Below are positions 43,518 to 53,960 of a stretch of DNA of 64,000 bases, one piece after another. The stretch is taken from positions 15,053,001-15,117,000 of the forward strand of contig CM057482.1 of the NCBI GenBank assembly GCA_030035585.1. Direction: 5' to 3'. The notes beneath the pieces were generated by a model. It was not told the DNA's origin, searched no databases, and saw only the letters and a list, made by a program, of their open reading frames with translations. The DNA is from Dugong dugon. Lineage: Eukaryota > Chordata > Mammalia > Sirenia > Dugongidae. Both the position numbers and the translations under genes were made by a program. Position 1 is the stretch's first letter. Each line of letters starts with the position of its first letter.

Positions 43518-44099
43518 GTGAGATAATAATACCATATGACCCAGCAATTCCACTCCTGGGTATACACCCAAAAGAACTGAAAGCAGGGGCTCAAACAGAT
43601 ATGTGTACACCAGTGTTCACCACAGCATTAGTCACAACAGCCAGAAGGTGGAAACAAGTCAGGTGTCCATCCACAGATGAATGATAAACAAAAAGTGGTA
43701 AGTACATAATGGAATATTCCTCAGCCATAAAGAGAAATGAACTCCTGATACATATGCTACAATGTGGGTGAACCTGGAAAACATTACGCTGAGTGAAATA
43801 GACCAGACACAAAACGACAAATGTTGTGTGATCCCACTCACATGAAAGATCTAGAATAGGCGAATATGCATAGAGACAGAAAGGAGATGCGTGGTTACCA
43901 GGGGCCTGGGAAGGAGGATGGGGAGTTGCTGCTTACTGGGTACAGAGTTTCTGTTTGCGGTGATAGAAAAGTTTTGAAAACAGATAGTGGTGATGGTTGT
44001 ACGCCATTGTGAGTGTGATTAATGGCGCTGGATTGTACACTTGAAAATGGTTAAAATGGCAAATCTCATGTTGCGTATATTTTATCACAATTAAAAAAA
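43518..44099 (+). mobile_element. Old L1 (L1MA-type) 3' end
   Basis: Terminal ORF2 coding region and 3' UTR of an L1M: CATATGACCCAGCAATTCCACTCCTGGG, CAGGTGTCCATCCACAGATGAATG, GGAATATTCCTCAGCCATAAAGA (all split here into recognisable words), then GAAAGATCTAGAATAGGC and GATTGTACACTTGAAAATGG, then an A-rich tail. It is a different lineage from the three afrotherian-type L1s here. Confidence 0.9.
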
Positions 44100-44794
44100 G
44101 AGAGAGAGAGACAATGCGTGCAGCTACGCAGACAGTCCGTGCTTAGTAAGTGGTGGTTCTCCTCCTCCCGCCCAGTGTCCCACCCGCACCGGGTGGCCTT
44201 CGTCAAGAGTCATGTCCCAGAAGAGGGCTTCAGTGGTGTTTGCAGCCTTTCCCTCTGCTTCTGCAGGGAGAACAGTGGCTCTGCAGTGGAATGTCCCAGG
44301 GTGGATGTGAGGCCGCAACTCGTCTTAGTCACTGTGCCTGACTGTGTGCAGATGTGAACCTCTCTGACCCCTCCACTAGGGCTTGATTTCTTGCCTGATC
44401 CAGTTCTCTACTCACAAGCTTTCGAACACTGTGAGTTTTCTCTGTCCATCTTGCCCGGAGGCCCTAAGAGAATGAAGCCATGGCATAGAGAGTTATGGCC
44501 TCTCCCTGCCCCAGTGTAACCTAGCAGAGGTCCTGATCAATATTTCAGAGGCTCTGGGCGCTGAGTGCTCACTTTACAGCTGGAGAAGCTCATGGGGCGG
44601 GGGGGGGGGGGAGGGGGGCTGCTCCTGCAGAGCCAAGGCTGCAAGCCAGGCCTCCTGACCCCTGCCTCAGCGCTCTCTCTGCAGCCTTGTTGAATTCACA
44701 TCAGAATTGCCTTCTGGGGTTGAGCTTTGGTTTCCTCTGCCTGGAGTACTTCTGCTTTCCGTTTGTGCCACTAGGGCTCCTTTTTCCATAAAAA
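44100..44794. other. Single-copy sequence with a G-run
   Basis: Contains a long G-tract at 44594-44619 (GGGGCGG followed by more than ten G). Otherwise nothing identified. Confidence 0.45.
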
Positions 44795-45081
44795 TGTTGT
44801 TGTTAGGTGCCGTCGAGTTGGTTCCAACTCATAGCCACCCTATGTACAGCAGAATGAAACACTGCCGGGTCCTGCACCATCCTCACAATCCTTGCTGTGC
44901 TCGAGCCCATCATTGCAGCCACTACATCAATCCATCTCGTTGAGGGTCTTCCTCTTTTTTGCTGACCCTCTACTTTATCAAGCCTAATGTCCTTCTCCAG
45001 GGACTGGTCCCTCCTGAGAACATGTCCAAAGTATGGGGGAAGAAGTCTCACCATCTTTGCTTCTAAGGTGCATTCTGGCTG
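44795..45081 (-). mobile_element. RTE/BovB-clade LINE 3' end (C-terminal coding remnant)
   Basis: The minus-strand frame reads FGHVLRRDQSLEKD, EGQQKRGRPSTRWIDVV, then SSTARIVRMVQDPAVF and HRVAMSWNQLDGT, the C-terminal tail of the BovB/RTE reverse transcriptase polyprotein. The left end GTTGTTGTTAGGTGCCGTCGAGTTGG is the inverse of the tail shared with AfroSINE. Confidence 0.88.
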
Positions 45082-45094
45082 TACCATAAAAATA

Positions 45095-45272
45095 AAACCA
45101 AAAAAAACCACAACCAAACCTGTTGCCGTCGAGTCGATTCTGACTCATAGCGACCCTAGAGGACAGAGTACAACTGCCCTATAGAGTGTCCAAGGAGCGC
45201 CTGGTAGATTTGAACTGCCGACCTTTTGGTTAGCAGCTGTACCACTTAACCACTACGCCACCAGGGTTTCCA
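45095..45272 (-). mobile_element. AfroSINE, inverse
   Basis: CCGTCGAGTCGATTCTGACTCATAGCG to GCCACCAGGGTTTCC. The duplication TACCATAAAAATA (45082-45094) / TACCCTAAAAATA (45273-45285) differs by one base. The insertion abuts the RTE fragment. Confidence 0.93.
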
Positions 45273-46051
45273 TACCCTAAAAATAGGAGGGGATAAATCC
45301 CCTCTGGGTTTTCTTCCATGGCTGGGGCCAAGGCAGCTTTGAGCAGCTGAGAGAAGCCGTGATACTCTCGGTGGTCCCACTGTATTTTCACTTCTTTGGG
45401 GCCTTTTCAGAATTCCTTAACTGGGGATTGTTTTTTTCCCTTAATGGACGACGCTTAGTTAATGCCCCGCCACACTGAGCAAAGTAAAAGCTGTGCCTGT
45501 GGCGACACTTCTCTTTGCAGCTGGGTTGTTGGTGAAACTGGTGACTTCTAGCTCCACGAGGACTGGGAGTACATCAGAACTGCTCCTTGATTGTAACAGG
45601 AAAACAAAAAATTATGCTTCATTTGTTCTTTGGTCTTCAAAAATTTTTGTTTTTGTTTTTGTTTTTGTTTTCCCCCCACATATCTTTGCCAGGGTTAGGG
45701 CATAGTTTGATGAATGTTTGTTGAATGACTGATTGTTGACTGATATGCTAAGAGCCTCCATTAAAGTAGGCTGAGCAAACAAACCAGAGGGGAATGTGGT
45801 GTCTCAGTTACCTCACTCGTCTGCTGATTATCATTACCTGAAACATTAAAAGGAAGCACTACAAATGAAACACACTGAAACAGCAGCACAGGAAGGAATC
45901 AGGTGAGACCGGAGGGTGGGCAAGACGAAGACATGAACAAACTCTGCAGAAAACAGGTGATTTTTTAATGGGTGTCTTGGTGAATAACTGTTTGGTTGCA
46001 GAGATTAGAATTATTATGAACTTAGCTCTTAATAACAAAGAAATTTTTACA
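45273..46051. other. Single-copy sequence
   Basis: Includes a (TTTTTG)n run at about 45644-45671. No exon supported. Confidence 0.45.
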
Positions 46052-46194
46052 TGGCTGCTGGAAGAAAGGCCTGGTGAGCTGCTTCCGTAAAGATTACAGC
46101 CAAGAAACCCCTATGAAGCAATTCTGCTCTGTAACACATGGGGTTGCCAGGAGTTGGGGGCCCACTCGGTGGCAGCTTACAACAACAACAACAA
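46052..46194 (+). mobile_element. AfroSINE, 5'-truncated, CAA tail
   Basis: GAAGAAAGGCCTGGTGAGCTGC to CACTCGGTGGCAGCTTACAACAACAACAACA. Confidence 0.88.
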
Positions 46195-47660
46195 GGAATC
46201 TCCTTGGACCTTAGGGCAGGGATGATAACTGGTCCCCATAAGAGGCTCAAGGTGAAACTGGAAAGTTCTCAGAGACCCAGACAGCTGCTTGCCCATGCTC
46301 TCTGTGCCTACTTTCCTGGGGCCATGGACTCCATTCCGACTCATAAGGCCATGCATTTTTTTTTGGTTTCGTCCTCTCTGGATATGTCTGTCTCATTCTT
46401 TTCTCTGCAGACTAGCTTTCTCTGGTCTGCCTTTTCTCGGTCCAGAAAATGTTCACCTCAGCCAAGACATGATCTGTCAGTTCATGGACCCAACACCAAA
46501 GGTCGAAATCCAAGTTCCCAGAAGAAAGAATCTGATTGGCCAACTGCCAGCCAATGGGCTGCCTACCCTTAGTCAGGTGTCCATCTGTTCCAACAGCTGG
46601 AGCTGAGCAGGGGGGTATCTTCAGGTGGAATAAACATGGCTGCAGTGACCTCTCCTGTGGGTGGGAGGGCATTTCTCAGAGGAGGGGCCACTGATAGAGT
46701 AGCCACATCAGCTAACACATCTGCTGTGGGGAAAAACTGGAATGACTCGGCTGTTGGATGAAACATTTGACCACAGGTAGAAAATGCCCACCATGTATTT
46801 TAAAAAATGAGTAGTTTCTGAAGCTTGGAGTCCAGGTCATGTTAAAGGCCTACGTGATAGCTGACTTCTGAAGAATTTCCTCCTCGTTTTCAAAGCCTTT
46901 GGAGAGAGCAGTTAATAGAAAATGTTAACGAGCAATTTTAGCAAATGACCATTTTGGTGCTCCCTGGCCATTGGGGCTGGCTGGACTAATTTTTAGAATG
47001 CCCCCTCGATGATTCTGGCAACTTGTTTAATACTGACCTAGAGACACACCATGGGCCCCGATCCAAACATACAGCTAAGCATACGTTGGCTTCACTCATG
47101 GGCCAGGAAAAGCCTCCCCACTTCTCCGTGCGGATTTCTACCTCTGAACACTCCATGTCTCGTCTGACCGCATTGTAGACACACCAGGTGTGGCTGGGCA
47201 GGTTGTGCCCAATCTTATAGAGGTGGTCATGTTCACAACTATCATCAGAATCTCTCAGGGGCCTTGATTCAATGCTGGTTTCATTTCTGTGCCTCTAGGT
47301 TCCCACGTTGGACTGTGAGCTCTGGCACATAGGGGAGGTGCCTTCCTCTTGTATCACCCACGTGGCTGGTGCACTGGCTTCTCTTTCCCTGTTCTCTCTC
47401 CTCTCCAGAATGGCTCCCAGGAAGACCCTGACATCCATCCTTACACCCAGATGTGAACAGAGGACACTGCAGCCCCTCTCCTGGGCCTGCTGCATTTTAA
47501 GGCCCATCTTTCAGTGTGGCATATTCCACCTGGGATACAGAGACCTCAGCCCAGCTGGCAGGGAGAACGTTGTTCTGGGGAGGGGTTTGCTCGTGGTTCT
47601 GAACTCACACCTACTGGCTGGTTACTCCCTTACAGCAAAGACAAGCCCCAAGCCCCAAGA
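46195..47660. other. Single-copy sequence
   Basis: Repeat-free for nearly 1.5 kb. The frame 47308-47862 (+) runs into a SINE at its 3' end and is not credible. The frame 46138-46572 spans the SINE end. AT-rich part 46790-47060 could be a conserved non-coding block but I cannot test this. Confidence 0.4.
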
Positions 47661-47872
47661 TGGAGGCCATTTGTGCAAATGGTTAATGCACTTGTTGCTA
47701 ACAGAAAGGTTGGTGGTTCGAGTCCACCCAGAGGTGCCTCGAAAGAAAGGCTTGGTGATCTGCTTTCTAAAAATCAGCCATGGAAAACCCTATGGAGCAC
47801 AGTTCTACTCTAACACGTGGGGTCACCGTGAGTTGGAGTCAACCCCGTGGCCACTGGTTTGATTATTTTTTC
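47661..47872 (+). mobile_element. AfroSINE (GGTGCAAATGGTT subtype)
   Basis: TGCAAATGGTTAATGC head, GGTTCGAGTCCACCCAGAGG, AGAAAGGCTTGGTGATCTGC, then GTCACCGTGAGTTGGAGTCAACC and a T-rich tail. Confidence 0.9.
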
Positions 47873-48585
47873 CTCCATCACGAAAACATGGCAGCTGCAT
47901 TAGCTTATCCACCAGGGCCCTTCTATTCTGCACTTCCTGTCCTATTCGGTGCAGCAGCTAGCCCCTAGTAGGTCCTCACCTAATCGGTGCTTGGCTGATG
48001 GATTGGTCACCTCTCTGCTTTGTCACCTGGAGCCAGTGAGCCTTTCCCCGCAGCTCCGGACAGCAGGGTTTGGCATACAGCCTGCAGCGGCCTCAGCAGC
48101 GTTTCTTACTGGCCCCACCCCAAAGGACAGCCTCCCCGTGTAACCTTTTTCAGTTGCTTCAACTTCCCAGGAGTGTTGACTTAGCTGGGAGCACGCTCCC
48201 TCTCTAACCTCGGTGTGTTTGCTCAGCGGAGGAGCGGGGCATTAGGTCCGCTCTATTCAATGAGCACACAGGTTCCTCTGTCTTTACAGCAGCGTCCCAC
48301 GGAGGGGGTGGGGCGGCGCAGGAGGGAGGCGCAGCTTCCTGTTCTGCCACCAGTTATCACAGGCTGTTCTAATGCTGCTCAAACAATACTGAGAATAACC
48401 CTGGCTCAATAGCACCAGTGTTAGGCTGCAGAGTCAATATTGGCTGAACAAACACGGCAAATAAAGAGTTGCTATTTGCGTAGCTCTGAGTACTTGTGTG
48501 CTCCGGCTGCCTGGACAAGGCCCTTGGAAATGAAGGGAAGACGAGGTGGTGTCTGGAGGGGGCGGGGCCGTTAGAGGGGCTAGGC
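47873..48585. other. Single-copy sequence, possible regulatory block at 48.20-48.49 kb
   Basis: The stretch 48200-48490 has a GC-rich, CpG-retaining left half (GGGGGTGGGGCGGCGCAGG) and a right half with AGTTATCACAGG (inverse GATA core) and AACAATACTG (SOX-like). No repeat signature. Regulatory role is speculative. Confidence 0.3.
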
Positions 48586-48778
48586 CAGGGGTTCTCACCT
48601 GGGCACTATTGACATTTGGGGCTGGATAATTCTTTGTTGTGGGGGCTATCCTGTGCATTGCAGGGTGTTAGCAGCATCCCTGGCATCTACCTGCTAGATA
48701 ACAGTCAAGCCACCCGCCTTCAGTTGTAACAACTGAGTGTTCCTTGGGGGACAGAATCTCCCCCGTTGAGGACCACCA
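48586..48778 (-). mobile_element. MER20 (hAT-Charlie) DNA transposon
   Basis: CAGGGGTTCTCACC, GGCACTATTGACATTTGGGGCTGGATAATTC (in outline), TTGTTGTGGGGGCTATCCTGTGCATTGCAGG and CATCCCTGGCATCTACCTGCTAGAT, ending CCCCCGTTGAGGACCACCA. Flanking GGCTAGGC (48578-48585) and GGTTAGGT (48779-48786) fit an 8-bp hAT duplication with two C-to-T changes. Confidence 0.8.
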
Positions 48779-48786
48779 GGTTAGGT

Positions 48787-49965
48787 CCTAGGCCCAGCCG
48801 AGGGACAGAAGGAACAACAAGGCCTTCCCAGGCCTCCTTGACCCTTCTGCCCTCCAGCTTGGCCTCTTCCCAGTCGGTCAAGTGCCGAGAAAAGCCAGCC
48901 TCCTTAAGAAATGCATGCAATGTCCAAGTGCCTCTTCAATCCAAGAGCCTTTGTAGCTGCTGGCGGGGTGTCTGTGGCCACGCTCTCGCCCTTGCCCTCT
49001 CTTGCAACCCACTCCATTTGCCACCCCCGGTGGGAGAGCTTGCGGGGCGTCGCGGAGAATTTACTTGTCTTCCTCTTGTAGAATTTCTGGCAGGGTTTGC
49101 TCTGGCCTGTGACCTTCTCAGTCAGACTTGCCTATTTATAGCAGCCTGCCCCTGGCTCTCCTTCCTCCCCTTTGCTATGAAGACTGGCCTATGGGCTCTT
49201 GAATCTTCCAAGTGGCCAAGGTCGGGCCCTGGAGGAGGGCATGTGGCAGGGGAAGCAGGGACGTCCCTGGGGACTGGCGCGCTGTCCTTCACTCTGCAGG
49301 GTTGAGTCCTGGCTCACCTTTGATCCCCCTGGGGAAGGCCAGGGAGAAAGTGTTTACAGCCTGACGGAAACTCAGGCTGTAACAAGGGCTTTCTGTGCCG
49401 TAACCAGCCGCCCTCATTGCTGGGCCTTAAGCTAGAGGAAGGCTGGAGAGCCAGTGTGAGCCACCCTGGTCATGTCCTAACGCTAGGCTGGCTGTCATCC
49501 CAGGCTGGGGTGCATTAGGAGTGAAAATAATGCCACCCCACCAAATGCCCATCACACACAGTTCCTTCCCGGACATTGGTCCTTTTTGTGCGGTGGGAGT
49601 GGGAGGGGAGACTGCACGTGACGGCCAGGATGATGGGGGTCGAGATCTCCATGCCCGTTGTCTGGCTCCAGAAAGGAGCATCTTAGGAGAAGGGAAGGCT
49701 CCTGTGTCCTCAGATGCTGAGAAGGAAGGAAACGTGTTCATGCAGCAGGAAGGGAGGAAAGGGGCAGTCAGAACAGAGAGGGTAGCTTTAACATGTTTAA
49801 GCAGCTGTAGAAAGGCAGAAAGTTGTTTTACCTTGTGTTTTTCTTCTCCCAAAGTTAATGCTGTTCCATGCACCACCCCACTTGGCTTGATTCCCTACCT
49901 ACCCATCCTCTCCTTCCTCCCACCTCTGTCCCTTAGACCCGCCACATATGCTGTTCCCAAAGGTG
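48787..49965. other. Single-copy sequence
   Basis: GC-rich around 49.0-49.3 kb. The frames 48766-49305 (+), 49521-49973 (+) and 49876-49427 (-) overlap antisense to one another and show no family motif. Confidence 0.4.
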
Positions 49966-50251
49966 ATTGTTAGTTGCCATCAGGTTGGCCCCTGCCTCAT
50001 GGTGACCCCATGCCCAATGGGATTGGACTGTTGTGATCCATAAAGTTTTCACTAGCTGATTTTTGGAAATAAGTCACCAGGCCTTTCTTCCTAGTCTGTC
50101 TTAGTAGCTCCACTGAGACCTGTTCAACATCACAACGACACACATGTCTCCACTGACGGTGGTGGCTGCACATGAGGTGCATTGGCCAGGAATAGAACCC
50201 AGGTCTCTCACATGGGAGGCAAGAACTCTACCACTGAGCCACCACTGCCAT
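49966..50251 (-). mobile_element. SINE with tRNA-Gly-like head, inverse
   Basis: Read inversely, the right end is the head (GGCCAGGAATAGAACCCAGG is the inverse B box at about 50184; CTACCACTGAGCCACCACTG the inverse A-box end). The left end, TTGTTAGTTGCCATCAGGTTGG, is the RTE-type 3' end, and the body matches 30115-30230. Confidence 0.9.
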
Positions 50252-50945
50252 CTTCTCAAAGGCACTTGCCCACTAATGCCTAACAAAGCAATGGGAAATA
50301 ATTGGAAACTTTTCAGACTCACTAACTGAAAAGTATTCTTTAGGGACTTGCCTGGGGGCTGCTTGGTACAATTAGACCCAAGGCTCCAAGTTCCAAAGGT
50401 AAGAAACATTCCTTATGCTGCCAGCCCATTTGTGGGGCTACATGGGGAAAATGGGATCCCTCCAGAAGCTGCAATCTGTATTTGGAGCAGCCAGGGAGAG
50501 AGTCCAGGCATGACCCACCCCAGTCAGAGCCCCCTTGGTCCGACTGATCCTCGGTATTCTCGGATCCTTGGTCCCATAATACTGGCTCCCTGCAAGTGTA
50601 TTTCTCTTCCTGCTTGGAAGGTGGTGTGATGTGGGGCTGTGGCTGTCGATAGACAAGCTTTAGTGGCATAGATGGGAACGGGAACGGTGGCCCTGGGTTC
50701 CGCACGTAAACTTCAGCCAGAGGACTCACTCATCTCTGTTGGACCCTGGGATTCTCCATCCGATTTTGTTTGAATCGAAGCTTCTTCTGCGCTAACCCTT
50801 TCAAGACCCAATTATTTTCTCCTTTGAATTTTTTGTTGATACTATCTATGTGTTTTCACTAATGAAGGCATGTTGATTAAAGGACCAATTCAGGATTTTT
50901 GTTATGCATATTGATTTTGAAACCCATTATCTGGAATCACATCTG
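50252..50945. other. Single-copy sequence
   Basis: Nothing identified; turns AT-rich after 50800. Confidence 0.4.
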
Positions 50946-50960
50946 TCCCAGTGACCTCTA

Positions 50961-51122
50961 AACCAAACCAAACCCATTGCTGTCGAGTCGATTCCGACTC
51001 ATAACGACCCTAAAGGACAGAGTAGAACTGCCCCATAGCGTTTCCAAGGAGCACCTGGCAGATTTGAACTGTCGACCTTTTGGTTAACAGACGTAGCTCT
51101 TAACCGCTACACCACCAGGGTT
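50961..51122 (-). mobile_element. AfroSINE, inverse, 15-bp duplication
   Basis: CCATTGCTGTCGAGTCGATTCC to CACCACCAGGGTT. TCCCAGTGACCTCTA (50946-50960) / TCCCAGTGACCTTTA (51123-51137). Confidence 0.95.
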
Positions 51123-51319
51123 TCCCAGTGACCTTTAGATGACATAAATCCTGCCAGTAAGAGTCAATTAGAAAACTGTGTTTTTTTAAAATTTTATTTC
51201 TTGAAAATTTGCAAAACTTGAGGTAAAACATGACAGTACCTGGCAATGATTGCACACACATTTTATTCGAGCTTCCTTCTTAGCCTTTTTATTATTTTTT
51301 GTGACACTTTTCAAAACAT

Positions 51320-51745
51320 GGTACAATACATTCTTCCTTACTGTAAAAGCAGTATTTATAGCCCAAATAAACAAATAAAGCCAACAGATTTTTTTTTTTT
51401 TTAAATCTCAGGAAGATTACTGCTACAGTGCATTCTTCATTGCTGCAACAGCAGTACTGACAGGCAAAATAAAACTAAGGGAATTTGAATCTCAGGAAAA
51501 TTACCACTACTAAGTATTTTGCATTATAACAACAGCAGTACTAACAGCTAAGAAGCAGAAACGGCTGCCCTGGAATACTACAGAACTGTTCACAGCAGTG
51601 CATTCAACCTGCTACACGTGGAAGCAATGACTGGGCCTCAAGATTGAATACAGGATAAGGGTAACTTACACGACTTCCAGTCTCTTAAAAAGTACCACTG
51701 CAATGCATTATTTCTCATTGGAAACGTGTTATTTACTGTTCAGAA
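51320..51745. repeat. Degenerate tandem array, about five units of 80-104 bp
   Basis: A recurring core 'ACTGC-TA-CAGTGCATTC-TTCATTG-(5-8)-ACAGCAGTACT-ACAG' is recognisable at about 51323, 51423, 51505, 51590 and 51695 with decay. GCAGTA words at 51349, 51451 and 51535 and CATT anchors at 51329, 51431, 51521, 51601 and 51705 give the period. An interrupting T-run (51389-51402) lengthens one unit. No known family matched from memory. Confidence 0.55.
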
Positions 51746-52189
51746 GCTAGAAAAGCAGGGAGCAAGTAACACCTGGAAACAATGAATGGCATAAAGGAGA
51801 AAATGGCCACTATGACTGAACGAAGACTGGCAATGGCTTATTCTTGCCATAACTACATTCTCATGAGAGCATAGTAAAAGGAAAACATAGTGAGGAGGCT
51901 TATCTCACAGAAATAAAGGTAAACCTGTCAAAATTTTAGAACATTCACACATTCTGGAGGCATCACCTAAGTCAATGCTCAGTCTACAAAAATGAGACTC
52001 CCACTCAGGATTTTTGAGTTCCACGCTTTCAAAAGGCTCCCACCTTGAGGCTAAATGAGTTAAAATTGGGCTACCCCCTTTCCAAAGAACTCCAGAGGCA
52101 TAAAAATTAGGTGGGGTACGGTATGTCCCATGGGTCTTGAAGAAAAGTTTGGAAGCTGCAGGTATAGTAGAAAATTATTTGACTTTCAA
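51746..52189. other. AT-rich single-copy sequence
   Basis: Nothing identified; it may be the decayed continuation of the tandem array. Confidence 0.35.
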
Positions 52190-52410
52190 GCCAGGGATAA
52201 CTGAGTTATAATCCAGATCCACCATTTACTGACCAGACGTACTGAAGGCGATTTAACCATTCTGAGCCTCAGTTGTTCGACCTGCAACATGGGGATAGTA
52301 ACATTGTGCCTATAGGGCATTATGAGGCTTAAATGTCACAATACGATTATAGGGTAACAGTGTCCTGCACAATGTCACAGGTGCTCAGGAAACGCTAGTT
52401 GCCGATGCCT
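52190..52410 (+). repeat. MIR SINE
   Basis: AATCCAGATCCACCATTTACTGACC, ACCATTCTGAGCCTCAGTTGTTC, ATGGGGATAGTAAC and GGTGCTCAGGAAACGCTAG. Confidence 0.8.
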
Positions 52411-52539
52411 TCTTTCACCTAACTAACTTCACTGTGCAGCATGAGTTCAGCATCCACCAAGTAGTTTCTAATGACCTCAGTTTTCGAACTTCCAAAGATC
52501 TTTTCATGCTTTGAAAGAGGGAGAGCAATAGAAAGGACA

Positions 52540-52665
52540 TTGACTGCGGAATCATAAGAACTGACTTTGAACTCTGACTCAGCCCTGTAAGACACCCAGC
52601 CAGTGATGTGATCACTCTGACCTTTAGTTTTCTCATCTGTATAATGGGCCTAATTATACTTACTT
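52540..52665 (+). repeat. MIR fragment
   Basis: ACTCTGACTCAGCCCTGTAAG ... GATCACTCTGACCTTTAGTTTTCTCATCTGTATAATGGG in outline. Confidence 0.65.
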
Positions 52666-52675
52666 ATACCATATA

Positions 52676-52998
52676 CCATGGACTACCAGAAGAACGAACA
52701 AATCTGTCTTAGTAAAAGTACAGCCAGAGTGCTCCTTAGAATCGAGGATGGTGAGACTTTGTCTCATACACTTTGGACATATTATCAGGAGGGACCAGTC
52801 CCTGGAGAAGAATGTCATAATTGGTAAAACAGAAGGGCAGAGAAAAAGAGGAAGACCCTTAGTGAGATGGACTGAGGCTGCAACAGTGGGCTCAAACGTA
52901 GCAATGGTTGTGATGTGGCACAAGGCCGGGCAGTATTTTGTTCTGTTGTACTTAGGGTCACTGTGAGTTGGAATGGACTCTATAGCAACAGTGTTGTT
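52676..52998 (+). mobile_element. RTE/BovB-clade LINE 3' end
   Basis: The frame reads MVRLCLIHFGHIIRRDQSLEKN and EGQRKRGRPLVRWTEAA, parallel to the product at 44795-45081. The tail GTCACTGTGAGTTGGAATGGACTCTATAG is the common LINE/SINE end. It is followed by (TTTG)n at 52999-53020. Confidence 0.88.
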
Positions 52999-53084
52999 TG
53001 TTTGTTTGTTTGTTTTTCAGAGGATAATAGTAAATAGCGCATTTCAAATGTTAGTTTGGAATTTGCAGATTTCTTGGCCCTCCT

Positions 53085-53200
53085 GTCTAGAGCTTCTGAT
53101 ACAATTGGTCTGGGGTTGGGCCCAAGAATTTGCATTGTAGATGAGCAAGCATTTCTGACATAGAAAGGCCACTGAGAAATCCTCAGGTGTAGTGTGTGTG
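53085..53200. repeat. MER5-like DNA transposon remnant
   Basis: GCTTCTGATACAATTGGTCTGGGGTTGGGCCCAAGAATTTGCATT in outline; end points unclear. Confidence 0.55.
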
Positions 53201-53769
53201 CAAACCCAGTGTTCACAGGTGAGGTCACCATGTTAGCATGCATCCTATTATTCTCTTTAGCTCTGGCAGGACTACCAGCTAAGTCTTCTCAAGGATTCCT
53301 GAGATCGCCCCAAAGTGCCACATGATGCCGCCATCACTGCTCAGTGCCCGGCGTGCCTCACCAAGAAAATAAATCCCGTAGGAGGAAAATATCTCCAGCA
53401 ACCTGCCCCCACTCCACCTGCACCCCTTTGGACCCACACCCATCCTGTCCTCCTTCCCCTGTTCCTGCTTCGCAGGGTCACCCCCTCCTCTGCTCTCTGG
53501 GCTCGCCCCACCCCTGCCAGGGGCTTCATCCATTAGATCCCCTCTCAGTGTTCTCTCTCTCTATTGCCTCTTTCCTGCTAGTTCAATCTCTTCCGTCTTA
53601 GTGTTACTAGTATTAATACTACCTGTTTGCTGAATTCAGTGCAGGTTAGTCTTATTGACAAGATTACTCACAAGGGACCAGCCATGAAATGGCCACTTGG
53701 GAGGGACACTTCAGATGGAAGAGGAACATGAGGGGTCTTAGGGGAGGAGAGAAGGGAGAACCAGTGCAG
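53201..53769. other. Single-copy sequence
   Basis: C-rich around 53.4-53.55 kb, with three overlapping frames of similar length on both strands; judged non-coding. Confidence 0.4.
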
Positions 53770-53960
53770 TCTGAGCCCTTACTATGGGCCAGATGCTTTA
53801 CGTGGGTTCTGTTATTTAACCCTCACAGCAACTTTATGGGGTAGGTGTTAAATACCCCATTTTGTCATTGAAAGGTGAAGTAACTTGCCTAAGGTTGCTG
53901 AGCTGCTGTACCAGCCAGTGAGCAGGAAAACAGAAGTTACTCTATGTGCTGCAAGTACAA
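53770..53960 (-). repeat. MIR SINE
   Basis: GAGCCCTTACTATGGGCCAGATGC, TTAACCCTCACAGCAACTTTATGGGG and GTAACTTGCCTAAGGTTGC. Confidence 0.85.

Noticed and set aside
46395-46610. Acceptor-like CTTTTCTCTGCAG followed by an open frame
   Set aside because: The frame upstream is SINE-derived and the downstream peptide has no recognised homolog; without alignment it is not defensible as an exon.
47308-47862. 184-codon plus-strand frame
   Set aside because: Its last third is AfroSINE sequence and no domain is visible.
48766-49305. 179-codon plus-strand frame
   Set aside because: GC-rich chance frame: it overlaps the tail of a MER20 and shows no motif.
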